The notes under the pieces: model-generated | Seen by the model: only the letters and a program-made list of their open reading frames with translations | The model's database searches: none | What the model was told of the DNA's origin: nothing | Translations under genes and position numbers: made by a program | Shown: positions 9,081 to 17,351 of the stretch, piece after piece | Numbering within the stretch: the first letter of the stretch is position 1 | How the letters are laid out: every line of letters begins with the position of its first letter | Assembly (NCBI RefSeq): GCF_001984175.1 | Contig: NZ_MTQP01000067.1 | Span: 682,001-746,000, forward strand | Origin: Saccharothrix sp. ALI-22-I | GTDB lineage: Bacteria > Actinomycetota > Actinomycetes > Mycobacteriales > Pseudonocardiaceae | Length of the DNA stretch: 64,000 bases | Direction: 5' to 3'

Positions 9081-10706
9081 ATGAAGACCAGTCTGACCCC
9101 GGCCCTGCGCGACGCGGCGTTCCGCTGGATCGCCGACGACCCCGACGCCGAGACGCGGCTGGAGTTGCAGACCGTGCTGGCGCGGGCGATGGGCGGGGAC
9201 GCCGCCGCGGCCGACGAGTTGGCGGACCGGATGGCGGGGCCGTTGACGTTCGGCACGGCGGGGCTGCGCGGTCCCGTGCGGGCCGGGCCGAACGGGATGA
9301 ACCGGGCCGTGGTCATCCGCACCACGGCCGGGCTCGCCGCGTGGCTCAAGGCGCACGGGCACGTCGGCACGGTGTTCGTCGGCCGGGACGCGCGGCACGG
9401 GTCGGAGGACTTCGCCGCGGCGGCGGCCGGTGTGCTGGCGGGCGCGGGGTTCACCGTGCGGGCGCTGCCGGAGCCGTTGCCGACGCCGGTGCTGGCGTTC
9501 CTGGTCAAGCGGCACAACGCGGTGGCGGGCATCCAGATCACCGCGTCGCACAACCCGCCCGCGGACAACGGCTACAAGCTGTACCTGGCCGGTGGCGGGC
9601 AGATCGTGCCGCCGGAGGACCGGGAGATCGAGGCGGCGATCCGGGGTGTGCCGGCCGCCGTGTCGGTGCCGTTGTCGGACGACTACCTGCCGGTGTCGGA
9701 CGCGGAGGTGGACGAGTACCTGGAGCGGGTGGCGTCGTTGCCGCGCGGTCTGTCGCGGGACCTGCGGGTGGTGTTGACGCCGATGCACGGTGTCGGCGGT
9801 GCGACGGCGGTCGAGGCGTTGCGGCGGGCCGGGTTCACCGACGTGCGGGTGGTGCGGGAGCAGGCCGTGCCGGACCCGGATTTCCCGACCGTGGCGTTCC
9901 CGAACCCGGAGGAGCCGGGGGCGGCGGACCGGTTGTTGGAGCTGGCGGCGGCCGAATCGGCCGACCTCGCGATCGCCCTGGATCCGGACGCGGACCGGTG
10001 TGCGCTGGGCGTTCGGGAGCGTGACGGGTCGTGGCGGATGCTGCGCGGTGACGAGACCGGTGTGCTGCTCGGCTCCTTGATTCTGTCTACTGTAGACAGT
10101 CCCGATCCGTTGGTGGCTACCACGATCGTGTCGTCTTCGTTGCTGAAGTCGATCGCGGCGGCGCACGGGGCGCGTTACGCGGAGACGTTGACCGGGTTCA
10201 AGTGGCTCGTGCGCGCGGGCGAGGGGTTGGTGTTCGCGTACGAGGAGGCGTTGGGCAACTGCGTCGACCCGTCGTACGTCAACGACAAGGACGGCATCTC
10301 GGCGGCCGTGGTGGCGTGCGACCTGGCGGCCGGGTTGAAGGCGTCCGGCCGGTCCCTGCTGGACGCGCTGGACCAACTCGCCGTCGACCACGGCCTGCAC
10401 CTGACCGACCAGATCTCGCTGCGGTTCACCGACCTGAGCCGGATCGGGGCGTTGATGGCCCGGTTGCGCGCCCAGCCGCCCGTGAGCTTCGCCTTCGAAG
10501 ATCTACTTCCCGAAGCTGACGTCGTCAGGCTCACGAAGGAAGGCGTGCGGGTCGTCGTGCGGCCGTCCGGCACGGAGCCGAAGCTCAAGGCGTACCTGGA
10601 GGTCGTGGAACCGGTGTCCGACGACCTGCCCGCCGCCCGCGTGCGCGCCCAAGCCCGGTTGGCCGAGCTGCGGGCTCAGGTGTCGGACCTGCTCACGACG
10701 CCATAG
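9081..10706 (+). CDS. Phosphosugar mutase (phosphomannomutase/phosphopentomutase family)
   Basis: An alpha-D-phosphohexomutase superfamily enzyme of 541 residues. All four domain signatures are visible: FGTAGLRG near residue 57, the phosphoserine loop TASHNPPADNGY near 155, the metal loop DPDADRC near 305 and the phosphate-binding RPSGTEPKLKAY near 500. The Mtb neighbour of PNP is the homologous pmmB, and in this context ribose-1-phosphate to ribose-5-phosphate conversion is plausible, although glucose or mannose phosphates are equally typical substrates. A ribosome-binding sequence GGAGG precedes ATG 9081. The 3' end overlaps the convergent gene at 10693 by 14 bp. Confidence 0.92.
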   Translation: MKTSLTPALRDAAFRWIADDPDAETRLELQTVLARAMGGDAAAADELADRMAGPLTFGTAGLRGPVRAGPNGMNRAVVIRTTAGLAAWLKAHGHVGTVFVGRDARHGSEDFAAAAAGVLAGAGFTVRALPEPLPTPVLAFLVKRHNAVAGIQITASHNPPADNGYKLYLAGGGQIVPPEDREIEAAIRGVPAAVSVPLSDDYLPVSDAEVDEYLERVASLPRGLSRDLRVVLTPMHGVGGATAVEALRRAGFTDVRVVREQAVPDPDFPTVAFPNPEEPGAADRLLELAAAESADLAIALDPDADRCALGVRERDGSWRMLRGDETGVLLGSLILSTVDSPDPLVATTIVSSSLLKSIAAAHGARYAETLTGFKWLVRAGEGLVFAYEEALGNCVDPSYVNDKDGISAAVVACDLAAGLKASGRSLLDALDQLAVDHGLHLTDQISLRFTDLSRIGALMARLRAQPPVSFAFEDLLPEADVVRLTKEGVRVVVRPSGTEPKLKAYLEVVEPVSDDLPAARVRAQARLAELRAQVSDLLTTP

Positions 10707-11025
10707 CCAGCAGCAGGCACAGCACGGCGACGACGAGCGCACCGCCCGCCACCAGGTAAGGACGCCTGGTCGGCGGGCTCACCGGGTTGTGCCGGTTCTG
10801 GGTGACGGCCGCGACCGAGATCCGGCCGGAGATGTAGCTGATCGTGCACAGCGCGACGCCGGCCGCCAGGATCATCGTGTTGACGTCCCACGGGCTGTGA
10901 TCGACCCCTGGCCACAACGCGACGAGGACCAGCGGCAGACCGATGAGCCCGACCCCGATACCGACTCCGGCTCCCCAGGTGATCCGCCGGTTCCGCTTGA
11001 TCGTGGCGATGCTGCGAGTGTCCAT
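10693..11025 (-). CDS. Small integral membrane protein, unknown function
   Basis: A protein of 110 residues with three hydrophobic helices: GAGVGIGVGLIGLPLVLVAL, TMILAAGVALCTISYISG and LVAGGALVVAVLCLLLAMA. The N-terminus MDTRSIATIKRNRR is basic and probably cytoplasmic. The start ATG at 11025 has GAGGGAG just upstream. A longer open frame to 11271 exists, but the upstream part lacks hydrophobic character and overlaps the divergent flavoprotein promoter region. No family recognised. It converges on the phosphosugar mutase gene. Confidence 0.7.
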   Translation of the reverse strand: MDTRSIATIKRNRRITWGAGVGIGVGLIGLPLVLVALWPGVDHSPWDVNTMILAAGVALCTISYISGRISVAAVTQNRHNPVSPPTRRPYLVAGGALVVAVLCLLLAMAS

Positions 11026-11227
11026 GACTCCCTCCCGGTCACTACTACTGAGGACGTGCGGCGACCTCACCGGTTCCCGCAGCCCGTCAGTCGATCTTCC
11101 TCCGGCGGCCACCGGGCCCGCGACCCGGCCACACCTAAGCCGTTGACCTGCGAGTTCCCACCCGCCTCGGTCCCACCATGCTACCGACCGGTTGCACCTT
11201 CGCACGGCGGGCGGCAGCGTGTGCGGC

Positions 11228-11677
11228 GTGTCCCGCCTGTTGATCGTCCACCACACCCCGTCGCCCGCCATGCAGGAGTTGTTCGAGGCGGTCTTGAGCG
11301 GTGCGACCGATCCGGAGATCGAGGGCGTCGAGGTGGTGCGTCGACCGGCGTTGTCCGCGACCGTGTCGGACGTGCTGGAAGCCGACGGCTACCTGCTCGG
11401 CACGCCCGCCAACATCGGCTACATCAGCGGAGCGTTGAAGCACTTCTTCGACACCATCTACTACCCCTGCCTGGACGCCACGCGCGGTCGGCCGTTCGGG
11501 GCGTATGTGCACGGCAACCTGGGGACCGAAGGGGCGTTGAAGGCGTTGCGGGACATCACGACGGGACTCCAGTGGCGACCGGTTGTGGAGCCCCTGTCGC
11601 TCACCGGGGCACCGGACAGCGCTGCGCGGCAGCAGTGCTGGGAGTTGGGGGCCACGGTTGCGGCCACGTTGATGTGA
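11228..11677 (+). CDS. Flavodoxin-like / NADPH-dependent FMN reductase-like protein
   Basis: A flavodoxin-fold protein of 149 residues. Strand 1 and the FMN phosphate loop read LLIVHHTPSPAMQ. The second FMN contact region ADGYLLGTPANIGYISGALKHFFD is typical of the NADPH-dependent FMN reductase and flavodoxin families. GTG at 11228 fits the conserved N-terminus VSRLLIVHH; GTG 11219 is an alternative. The gene stands alone between a divergent membrane protein and a convergent aldo/keto reductase, so the redox partner is unknown. Confidence 0.8.
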   Translation: MSRLLIVHHTPSPAMQELFEAVLSGATDPEIEGVEVVRRPALSATVSDVLEADGYLLGTPANIGYISGALKHFFDTIYYPCLDATRGRPFGAYVHGNLGTEGALKALRDITTGLQWRPVVEPLSLTGAPDSAARQQCWELGATVAATLM

Positions 11678-11700
11678 CCCGGTTGGTCGGCATCGGTGAC

Positions 11701-12687
<987 letters not shown>

Positions 12688-12710
12688 GATCGTGATCTCC
12701 CTTGGTGGAC

Positions 12711-13667
12711 TTACCTGTTCGACAGCTTCAGGAACTCCGGCGAGTACCGGTCGCCCGCGACGGTGGGTGCGGCGTCCTCGATCGCCCTGAGGTCTTCGGC
12801 GCTCAACTCCAGATCGGCGGCGGCGACGTTCTCCTCCAGGTACTTGATCCGCTTGGTGCCGGGGATGGGGACGACGTGTTCGCCCTGGTGGTGCACCCAG
12901 GCCAGGGCCAACTGGCCCGCGGTGACGTCGCGCTCGGCGGCGAGCTCGCGCAGGGCGTCGACGATGGCCGTGTTGCGGGCGAAGTTCTCCTCGGCGAACC
13001 GGGGCAGGTTGCGGCGCATGTCGTCCTCGGCCAGGTCGGCGACGGACGTGACGCGTCCGGTGAGGAAACCCCGGCCGAGCGGCGAGAACGGCACGATGCC
13101 GATGCCCAGCTCACGGCACGTCGGCGCGATCTCGGCCTCGATGTCGCGCGTCCACAGCGACCACTCGCTCTGGAGTGCGGAGATCGGGTGGACGGCGTGC
13201 GCGCGCCGGATCGTCTCGGCGCTCGCCTCGGACAAGCCCAGGTAACGGACCTTGCCCTCGGCGACGAGTTCCGCCATCGCGCCGACGGTCTCCTCGATCG
13301 GCACGTCCGGATCGACCCGGTGCTGGTAGTACAGGTCGATGTGGTCGGTCCCGAGCCGGCGCAACGACTCCTCGACGGCCTGCTTGACGTAGCCCGCGTC
13401 ACCGCGTGGCCGGCGGTCCGGGTCGGCGAGGGCGAACTTCGTCGCGAGCACGACCTGGTCACGGCGGGACTTGATCGCCCGGCCCACCAGCTCCTCGTTC
13501 GCGCCCGCGCCGTAGACGTCGGCGGTGTCGAGGAGGGTGACGCCCAGGTCCAGGGCGCGGTGGATGGTGGCGATGGACTCGCCTTCGACGCCGGCGCCGT
13601 ACGACTGGCTCATGCCCATGCAGCCCAGGCCCTGCTTGCCGACCTGGAGTTCGCCCAACAACGTCAC
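12711..13667 (-). CDS. Aldo/keto reductase (second of the tandem pair)
   Basis: An aldo/keto reductase of 318 residues, paralogous to the downstream gene. Family motifs seen: LGLGCMGMSQSYG-like N-terminus, LDTADVYGAG, ATKFAL, YYQHRVDPDVPIEE and the cofactor-binding end VPIPGTKRIKYLEEN. GTG at 13667 overlaps the stop of merR (GTGA), indicating translational coupling. Longer in-frame upstream sequence is just merR read in another frame. It is probably induced with merR from the MerR-type promoter at 14055-14085. Confidence 0.92.
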   Translation of the reverse strand: MTLLGELQVGKQGLGCMGMSQSYGAGVEGESIATIHRALDLGVTLLDTADVYGAGANEELVGRAIKSRRDQVVLATKFALADPDRRPRGDAGYVKQAVEESLRRLGTDHIDLYYQHRVDPDVPIEETVGAMAELVAEGKVRYLGLSEASAETIRRAHAVHPISALQSEWSLWTRDIEAEIAPTCRELGIGIVPFSPLGRGFLTGRVTSVADLAEDDMRRNLPRFAEENFARNTAIVDALRELAAERDVTAGQLALAWVHHQGEHVVPIPGTKRIKYLEENVAAADLELSAEDLRAIEDAAPTVAGDRYSPEFLKLSNR

Positions 13668-14047
13668 GCGGTGATCCCCTCGATGAAGGTGTGCTCGATC
13701 TCCCCGTAGTGGGAGATCTTGTAATCGAGTACTTCCAGGCACGACTGGAGTTCGGCGATGCGCGCGCGGACCGAGGCGCGGTGTTCGAACAGCATCTGCT
13801 TGCGCCGGCCCGCGGTGGCCGCGCCGCGATGCCTGAGCTGCGCGTATTCGCGCATCATGCGGATGGGCATACCCGTGGTCCGCAGGCGGGTCAGGAACAC
13901 CAGCCAGCCCAGGTCGTCGTCGCTGTAGCTGCGCCGCCCGCCCGAGTCCCGGGCGGGCGGGTCGACGAGGCCGATCCGTTCGTAGTAGCGCAGCGTGTCG
14001 ATCGACAACCCGCTGTGCTCGGCCGCTTGAGCGATCGAGTAAGTCAC
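13664..14047 (-). CDS. MerR family transcriptional regulator
   Basis: A 127-residue MerR regulator: winged helix-turn-helix at the N-terminus (YSIAQAAEHSGLSIDTLRYYERIGL), a second wing around GGRRSYSDDDL, then a dimerisation coiled coil ending in a short effector region without the metal-binding cysteines of MerR or SoxR. It starts at GTG 14047. The promoter places the -10 box only 7 bp before this GTG, implying a leaderless mRNA. It is the first gene of a three-gene operon with two aldo/keto reductases, so it most likely activates them and itself in response to an organic electrophile. Confidence 0.92.
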   Translation of the reverse strand: MTYSIAQAAEHSGLSIDTLRYYERIGLVDPPARDSGGRRSYSDDDLGWLVFLTRLRTTGMPIRMMREYAQLRHRGAATAGRRKQMLFEHRASVRARIAELQSCLEVLDYKISHYGEIEHTFIEGITA

Positions 14048-14054
14048 GGTGTTG

Positions 14055-14085
14055 ACGGTAGGAGCTGGAGTGCACTCCAGGTCAA
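14055..14085 (-). promoter_or_regulatory. MerR-type promoter with operator palindrome
   Basis: On the minus strand a -35 box TTGACC (14080-14085) and a -10 box TACCGT (14055-14060) are separated by 19 bp, the overlong spacing typical of MerR-activated promoters. The spacer holds the perfect 16-bp palindrome CTGGAGTGCACTCCAG (14065-14080). The regulator is therefore expected to bind here and underwind the spacer to activate transcription. Confidence 0.8.
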
Positions 14086-14152
14086 CCCGATTCGGGGTAC
14101 TAGGTGTAGTTGCCCGGCGTTTCGGGTGGGTTCTGGATCGATCGGTGCCCGG

Positions 14153-14536
14153 TCAGTCGTCCTTGGGCATGCTCCAGGCCTCCAAGTGGGCGGCCATGCC
14201 GGCGACGTCGATCTGTTCCCTGCCCAGCGCCCGGACCAGGTCCAGGGCCTCGTCTTCCTCCGCGTCGATCCACCAGCCGTTGATATCGCACAACGTCACG
14301 GCGGCCACCCAGCCCAGCCGCCAGTTGCCCTCGGCCAACGGGCGCGTGCGCACGATGGAATCGAGCAGCGCGGATGCTTTGAGCCAGAGCGTGTCGTAAG
14401 CCTCGACCCCCAGCACTGTTGCCCTGGGGCGGTGGGCGGCGGAATCGAGGAGACCTAAGTCGCGCACGACCAGGTCCCCGCCGGTGACGGCGGTCGCCAG
14501 CACGAGCAAATCGCCGGCGTCGAGGTAGTTGACCAC
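14153..14536 (-). CDS. Doc-like (Fic-fold) toxin with degenerate active site
   Basis: A protein of 127 residues resembling the actinobacterial death-on-curing (Doc) toxins, Fic-fold kinases that phosphorylate EF-Tu. Visible family features are NYLDAGDLLVLA at the start, VRDLGLLDSAAHRPRATVLG, and the Fic motif region RPLAEGNWRLGW. The usual motif is H-x-[FL]-x-[DE]-G-N-K-R; here the histidine is replaced by arginine and the lysine by tryptophan, so activity is doubtful. The GTG at 14536 has GGGAG upstream. The expected antitoxin partner, a CopG-type protein, lies 390 bp upstream at 14926-15132 instead of directly abutting. The gene may be a decaying orphan. Confidence 0.72.
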   Translation of the reverse strand: MVNYLDAGDLLVLATAVTGGDLVVRDLGLLDSAAHRPRATVLGVEAYDTLWLKASALLDSIVRTRPLAEGNWRLGWVAAVTLCDINGWWIDAEEDEALDLVRALGREQIDVAGMAAHLEAWSMPKDD

Positions 14537-14539
14537 TGC

Positions 14540-14700
14540 TTGACGCGCTCCCTGTCCTGAGGGGCGGGGATTCCGGCGCGGCCACGCCGCCTCCGGGACG
14601 CCGCTCGCGCCACCACCCACCCCCTCAGGTCCGTATCGCCTCCCCGCACAGCCGGCGGCGAGGATGTTGTCGGCCGCGTTGTGCACCGAAGCGCAACCTG
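14540..14700 (-). pseudogene. Possible C-terminal remnant of an IS605-family TnpB protein
   Basis: Between the CopG-like and Doc-like genes, one minus-strand frame reads VHNAADNILAAGCA, like the conserved end of TnpB (..HNAAxNILAAG..). Shifting one frame gives GRAGIPAPQDRERVKQ, like the tail common in actinobacterial TnpB proteins. No catalytic domain, zinc-ribbon cysteines or end structures are visible, so this would be a short frameshifted relic. The identification rests on motif recall only. The other 390-bp gap content shows no gene. Confidence 0.4.
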
Positions 14701-14925
14701 AACGCAGCCCGATCTTCAACGGCGCACCATACCGGGGTGCTTCCGGTCGCCGTGGGCGTTCACACAGGTGTAGTGGTGAACGGTCGCGGTGACAGCGGTT
14801 GAGCTGCATGGATTGATGATATCGAACATACGTTCGAACGGCGAGGGTGTGCCGGGTCGATCACCCGAACGTGGGGCGCACGTCGTCGACGAGTGCGGGT
14901 CCCCGCACCCTTGGCGGAACCGGCG

Positions 14926-15132
14926 TCAGGCGGAACCCAGGCGGTCGAGCAGGCCCCGGTACTTGGGGAGCACGCGTCCCAGCACCTCGGACAACTGCTC
15001 CTCCTTCTGCAACCGGGCCCAGCGGTCGGCCAGCGCCAAGCGCACGACCTCCTGCTTCGAACGCCCCTCAGCTGCGGCGAGTTCGTCGAGCCGCCGGTTC
15101 TCCTCGTCACTCAGACGCAGAGTCATCGCCAT
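14926..15132 (-). CDS. Ribbon-helix-helix (CopG-type) antitoxin
   Basis: A protein of 68 residues with a ribbon-helix-helix fold: strand AMTLRLSDEE, helices ENRRLDELAAAEGRSKQEVVR and LALADRWARLQ. It ends with the C-terminal extension (LPKYRGLLDRLGSA) expected to wrap a toxin. In related actinobacteria such proteins sit directly before Doc-type toxins, and here the Doc-like gene follows in the same direction after an inserted 390 bp. The start is ATG 15132 or 15126. It shares a 75-bp intergenic region with the divergent TetR gene. Confidence 0.8.
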   Translation of the reverse strand: MAMTLRLSDEENRRLDELAAAEGRSKQEVVRLALADRWARLQKEEQLSEVLGRVLPKYRGLLDRLGSA

Positions 15133-15179
15133 GGAATAGGACGGTACCAACTTGATACCACGATGGCCAGGGTGAGTTT

Positions 15180-15197
15180 TATAACACTGTTGCGATA
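15180..15197. promoter_or_regulatory. Candidate TetR operator
   Basis: An imperfect inverted repeat TATAACA-CTGT-TGCGATA (half-sites TATnnCA and TGnnATA) lies 10 bp before the TetR start, in the region between the divergent antitoxin and TetR genes. Its position suggests autoregulation; there is no direct evidence of binding. Confidence 0.4.
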
Positions 15198-15207
15198 CGA
15201 TGTCCCG

Positions 15208-15801
15208 GTGCCACGACCGAAAACCCACGACGACGCGCTCCGCGGCCGCCTGCTCGAACGCGCAGGCGAGCTGCTGTCCACCGAGGGACCCGACGCCCTG
15301 AGCTTGCGCAGGCTGGCGGCGGATGTCAACACCTCGACCACCGCCGTGTACTCGCTGTTCGGCGGCAAGCCGGCGCTGCTGAACAGCGTCTACGAGGAGG
15401 CTTTCCGCCGATTCGGTGAACGCCTCGCCGCCGTGCCGAAGACCGACGACCCGGTGGAGGACATCGTCCAGACGGGCCTGGCGTACCGGCAGAGCGCACT
15501 CGCCGACCCCCAGTTCTACCTGGTGATGTTCAGCAAGGTCGTGCCGAACTTCGAGCCGTCCGACGAGACGAGCGAGGCCGCCGCGGAGACGTTCCTCCCG
15601 CTCGTCCGGGACGTCGACCGCGCCGTGGAGAAGGGGATGTTCGTGCAGGCGCCGCGCGAGCAGATCGCGTTGGCCATGTGGGGCATGGTGCACGGTCTGG
15701 TGAGCCTCGAACTCAACGGCAACCTGCCACCGGGCCTGGAGATCGCTCCCGTCTACGAGCGCGCGCTACGCGCACACGCGGACGGTTGGCGGGCCCGCTG
15801 A
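15208..15801 (+). CDS. TetR/AcrR family transcriptional regulator
   Basis: A 197-residue TetR regulator. The N-terminal helix-turn-helix is clear: GRLLERAGELLSTEGPDALSLRRLAADVNTSTTAVYSLFGGKPAL. The C-terminal part resembles the WHG-type ligand/dimer domain of actinobacterial TetR proteins (AMWGMVHGLVSLELNG). GTG at 15208 fits the conserved N-terminus (VPRPKTHDDALR); the frame is open further upstream but without support. No obvious target gene is next to it: the downstream chitinase is convergent and the upstream antitoxin divergent, so the target may be itself. Confidence 0.92.
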   Translation: MPRPKTHDDALRGRLLERAGELLSTEGPDALSLRRLAADVNTSTTAVYSLFGGKPALLNSVYEEAFRRFGERLAAVPKTDDPVEDIVQTGLAYRQSALADPQFYLVMFSKVVPNFEPSDETSEAAAETFLPLVRDVDRAVEKGMFVQAPREQIALAMWGMVHGLVSLELNGNLPPGLEIAPVYERALRAHADGWRAR

Positions 15802-15867
15802 ACGTCCGGGGTGGGCCCGGGGAGGTGGCCGCCGCGTACCCTCCCCGGACCCCGTGAACTGCCCCGA

Positions 15868-17142
15868 TCAGGACAGTCCGCTGGTGAGCGCCTTGATCAG
15901 CTCGCCGTCGGCGGTGTCACCGTCGAGCGACCAGATCATCGCGCCGCCAAGGCGCCGTTCCGCCACGTAACGCCCCTTGCGCTTCATCTCGACCGCGTCG
16001 TCCCAGGTCCAGAACGTGGTGCCGTCGAACAGCCACGCGTGACCGGCCTTGACGTCCCGGTGCACGGTGAACTTCGAGAGCTGCGCCTTGAGGAGCTTGT
16101 AGTCCTCGTACCCGGCCTCATAGGTGGCCGGCGCGGGCCCGGTGGCGGGCTGGAACAGGCCGTTGTTCTCGTTGCGCACACCGGTCCAGCCGCGGCTGTA
16201 GAACGGCACGCCCATCACGACCTTGCTCCTCGGCGCACCGGACTTCAGGTAGTGGTCGATCGCCACCTGCGAGCTGAACGGCGGCGTGGTCGGGTCCGCC
16301 GCGGGCGTGCGGATCGAGGACTGCTGGTTGGTCAGCGGGTCCCAGGCGCCGTGGTAGTCGTAGCCCTGGATGGTGCCGAACGTCAGCAGGCCGAAGACCT
16401 TGGACACCTCGAAGCCCCGGTCGACCTGGCGCGGGTCGGCGGGCAGGAACGCGGTGAGGTCGTAGCGCTTGCCGGTCTGCCAGGTCAGCTTGCCGAACTG
16501 CTGGCGGTACTCGGCGAGCAGCGCGGTGAAGTTCTGCTTGTCCTCCGGCCGCACGACGTTGCCCGGCGCGGCTTCGGAGGAAGGCCACTCCCAGTCGAGG
16601 TCCACGCCGTCGAACACGCCGGCCGCCGCACCGGGTGCGCTGTCGGGCAGGTTGCCCTTGAGCCACATGTCGATGCACGACGCCACGTGGGCCGCGCGCG
16701 ACTCGGGCGTGAGGGCCGCGTTGGAGAAGTACTTGGAGCCGGTCCAGCCGCCGAGCGAGATGTTGATCCGCAGCTTGGGGAACTTGGCCTTGAGCTGCTT
16801 GAGCTGGTTGAGGTTGCCGGACAGGGGCTGGCCCGCGACGTCCGCGGTGCCGTTGACGCTCTGCTCGGCGCTGAACGGCCGCTGGTAGTCGGCCCACGGG
16901 TCGGCGCTGACGCACTTGCCCGTCTCGTCGAGGAAGCCGAACGCGTAGTTCAGGTGGGTGAGCCGCGGCGCGGTGCCGTTCGCGACGAGGTCGCGCACCA
17001 GGAAGTTGCGGCCGTAGCCGCTCCACTGGGTGTAGTAGCCGACCGTGCGGGTGGTCGTGTCGTGCGCGACGGCTTGCGGCGCGAGCGACACGGTCAGCGC
17101 GGTGGCCAGGAGGGCGGGGAACACCCATCTCCTGCTCGACAT
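15868..17142 (-). CDS. Secreted GH18 chitinase
   Basis: An extracellular endochitinase of glycoside hydrolase family 18, 424 residues. A Sec signal peptide is followed by a cleavage site after APQAVA. The mature protein begins VGYYTQWSGYG, the first barrel strand. The catalytic motif DGVDLDWEWP (DxxDxDxE) is complete with the acid glutamate, preceded by the conserved SLGGWTGSKYF strand. The C-terminus has the barrel end GGAMIWSLDGD. No chitin-binding or fibronectin domain is attached. Two DasR-like sites upstream indicate control by N-acetylglucosamine signalling. Confidence 0.95.
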   Translation of the reverse strand: MSSRRWVFPALLATALTVSLAPQAVAHDTTTRTVGYYTQWSGYGRNFLVRDLVANGTAPRLTHLNYAFGFLDETGKCVSADPWADYQRPFSAEQSVNGTADVAGQPLSGNLNQLKQLKAKFPKLRINISLGGWTGSKYFSNAALTPESRAAHVASCIDMWLKGNLPDSAPGAAAGVFDGVDLDWEWPSSEAAPGNVVRPEDKQNFTALLAEYRQQFGKLTWQTGKRYDLTAFLPADPRQVDRGFEVSKVFGLLTFGTIQGYDYHGAWDPLTNQQSSIRTPAADPTTPPFSSQVAIDHYLKSGAPRSKVVMGVPFYSRGWTGVRNENNGLFQPATGPAPATYEAGYEDYKLLKAQLSKFTVHRDVKAGHAWLFDGTTFWTWDDAVEMKRKGRYVAERRLGGAMIWSLDGDTADGELIKALTSGLS

Positions 17143-17175
17143 GCTTCTCCTCGGCGTTGCGGCGGCAGCCTTGGT

Positions 17176-17187
17176 TGGTCCAGACCA
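17176..17187 (-). promoter_or_regulatory. DasR-like operator (dre), proximal site
   Basis: TGGTCCAGACCA, 34 bp before the chitinase start, matches the core of the Streptomyces DasR responsive element (TGGTCTAGACCA) with one change. DasR is the GntR-family repressor of chitin and N-acetylglucosamine genes. Confidence 0.7.
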
Positions 17188-17198
17188 CGGTAGTAAGA

Positions 17199-17210
17199 AG
17201 GTCTAGACCA
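17199..17210 (-). promoter_or_regulatory. DasR-like operator (dre), distal site
   Basis: AGGTCTAGACCA matches the dre core except at the first base and is centred 23 bp (about two helical turns) from the proximal site. The paired spacing resembles the direct repeats described in Streptomyces chitinase promoters. Confidence 0.7.
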
Positions 17211-17314
17211 CATCTACGGCCGAACGGCCTAATCCTCGTACTACGGAGGAGTCCCCCGGGGCTCTGCAAACTTTTGCATGTGCGCGGTGGGCGGGGGTCG
17301 CGCTAGCTTCGCTA

Positions 17315-17326
17315 TTCAAATTTGAA
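17315..17326. promoter_or_regulatory. Perfect AT-rich palindrome upstream of the NmrA-like gene
   Basis: TTCAAATTTGAA is a perfect 12-bp palindrome, very AT-rich for this genome, 25 bp before the GTG start. It is placed to act as an operator for an unidentified regulator. Confidence 0.45.
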
Positions 17327-17351
17327 GTCTTTCGGCATGAGGGGGAAGCAC

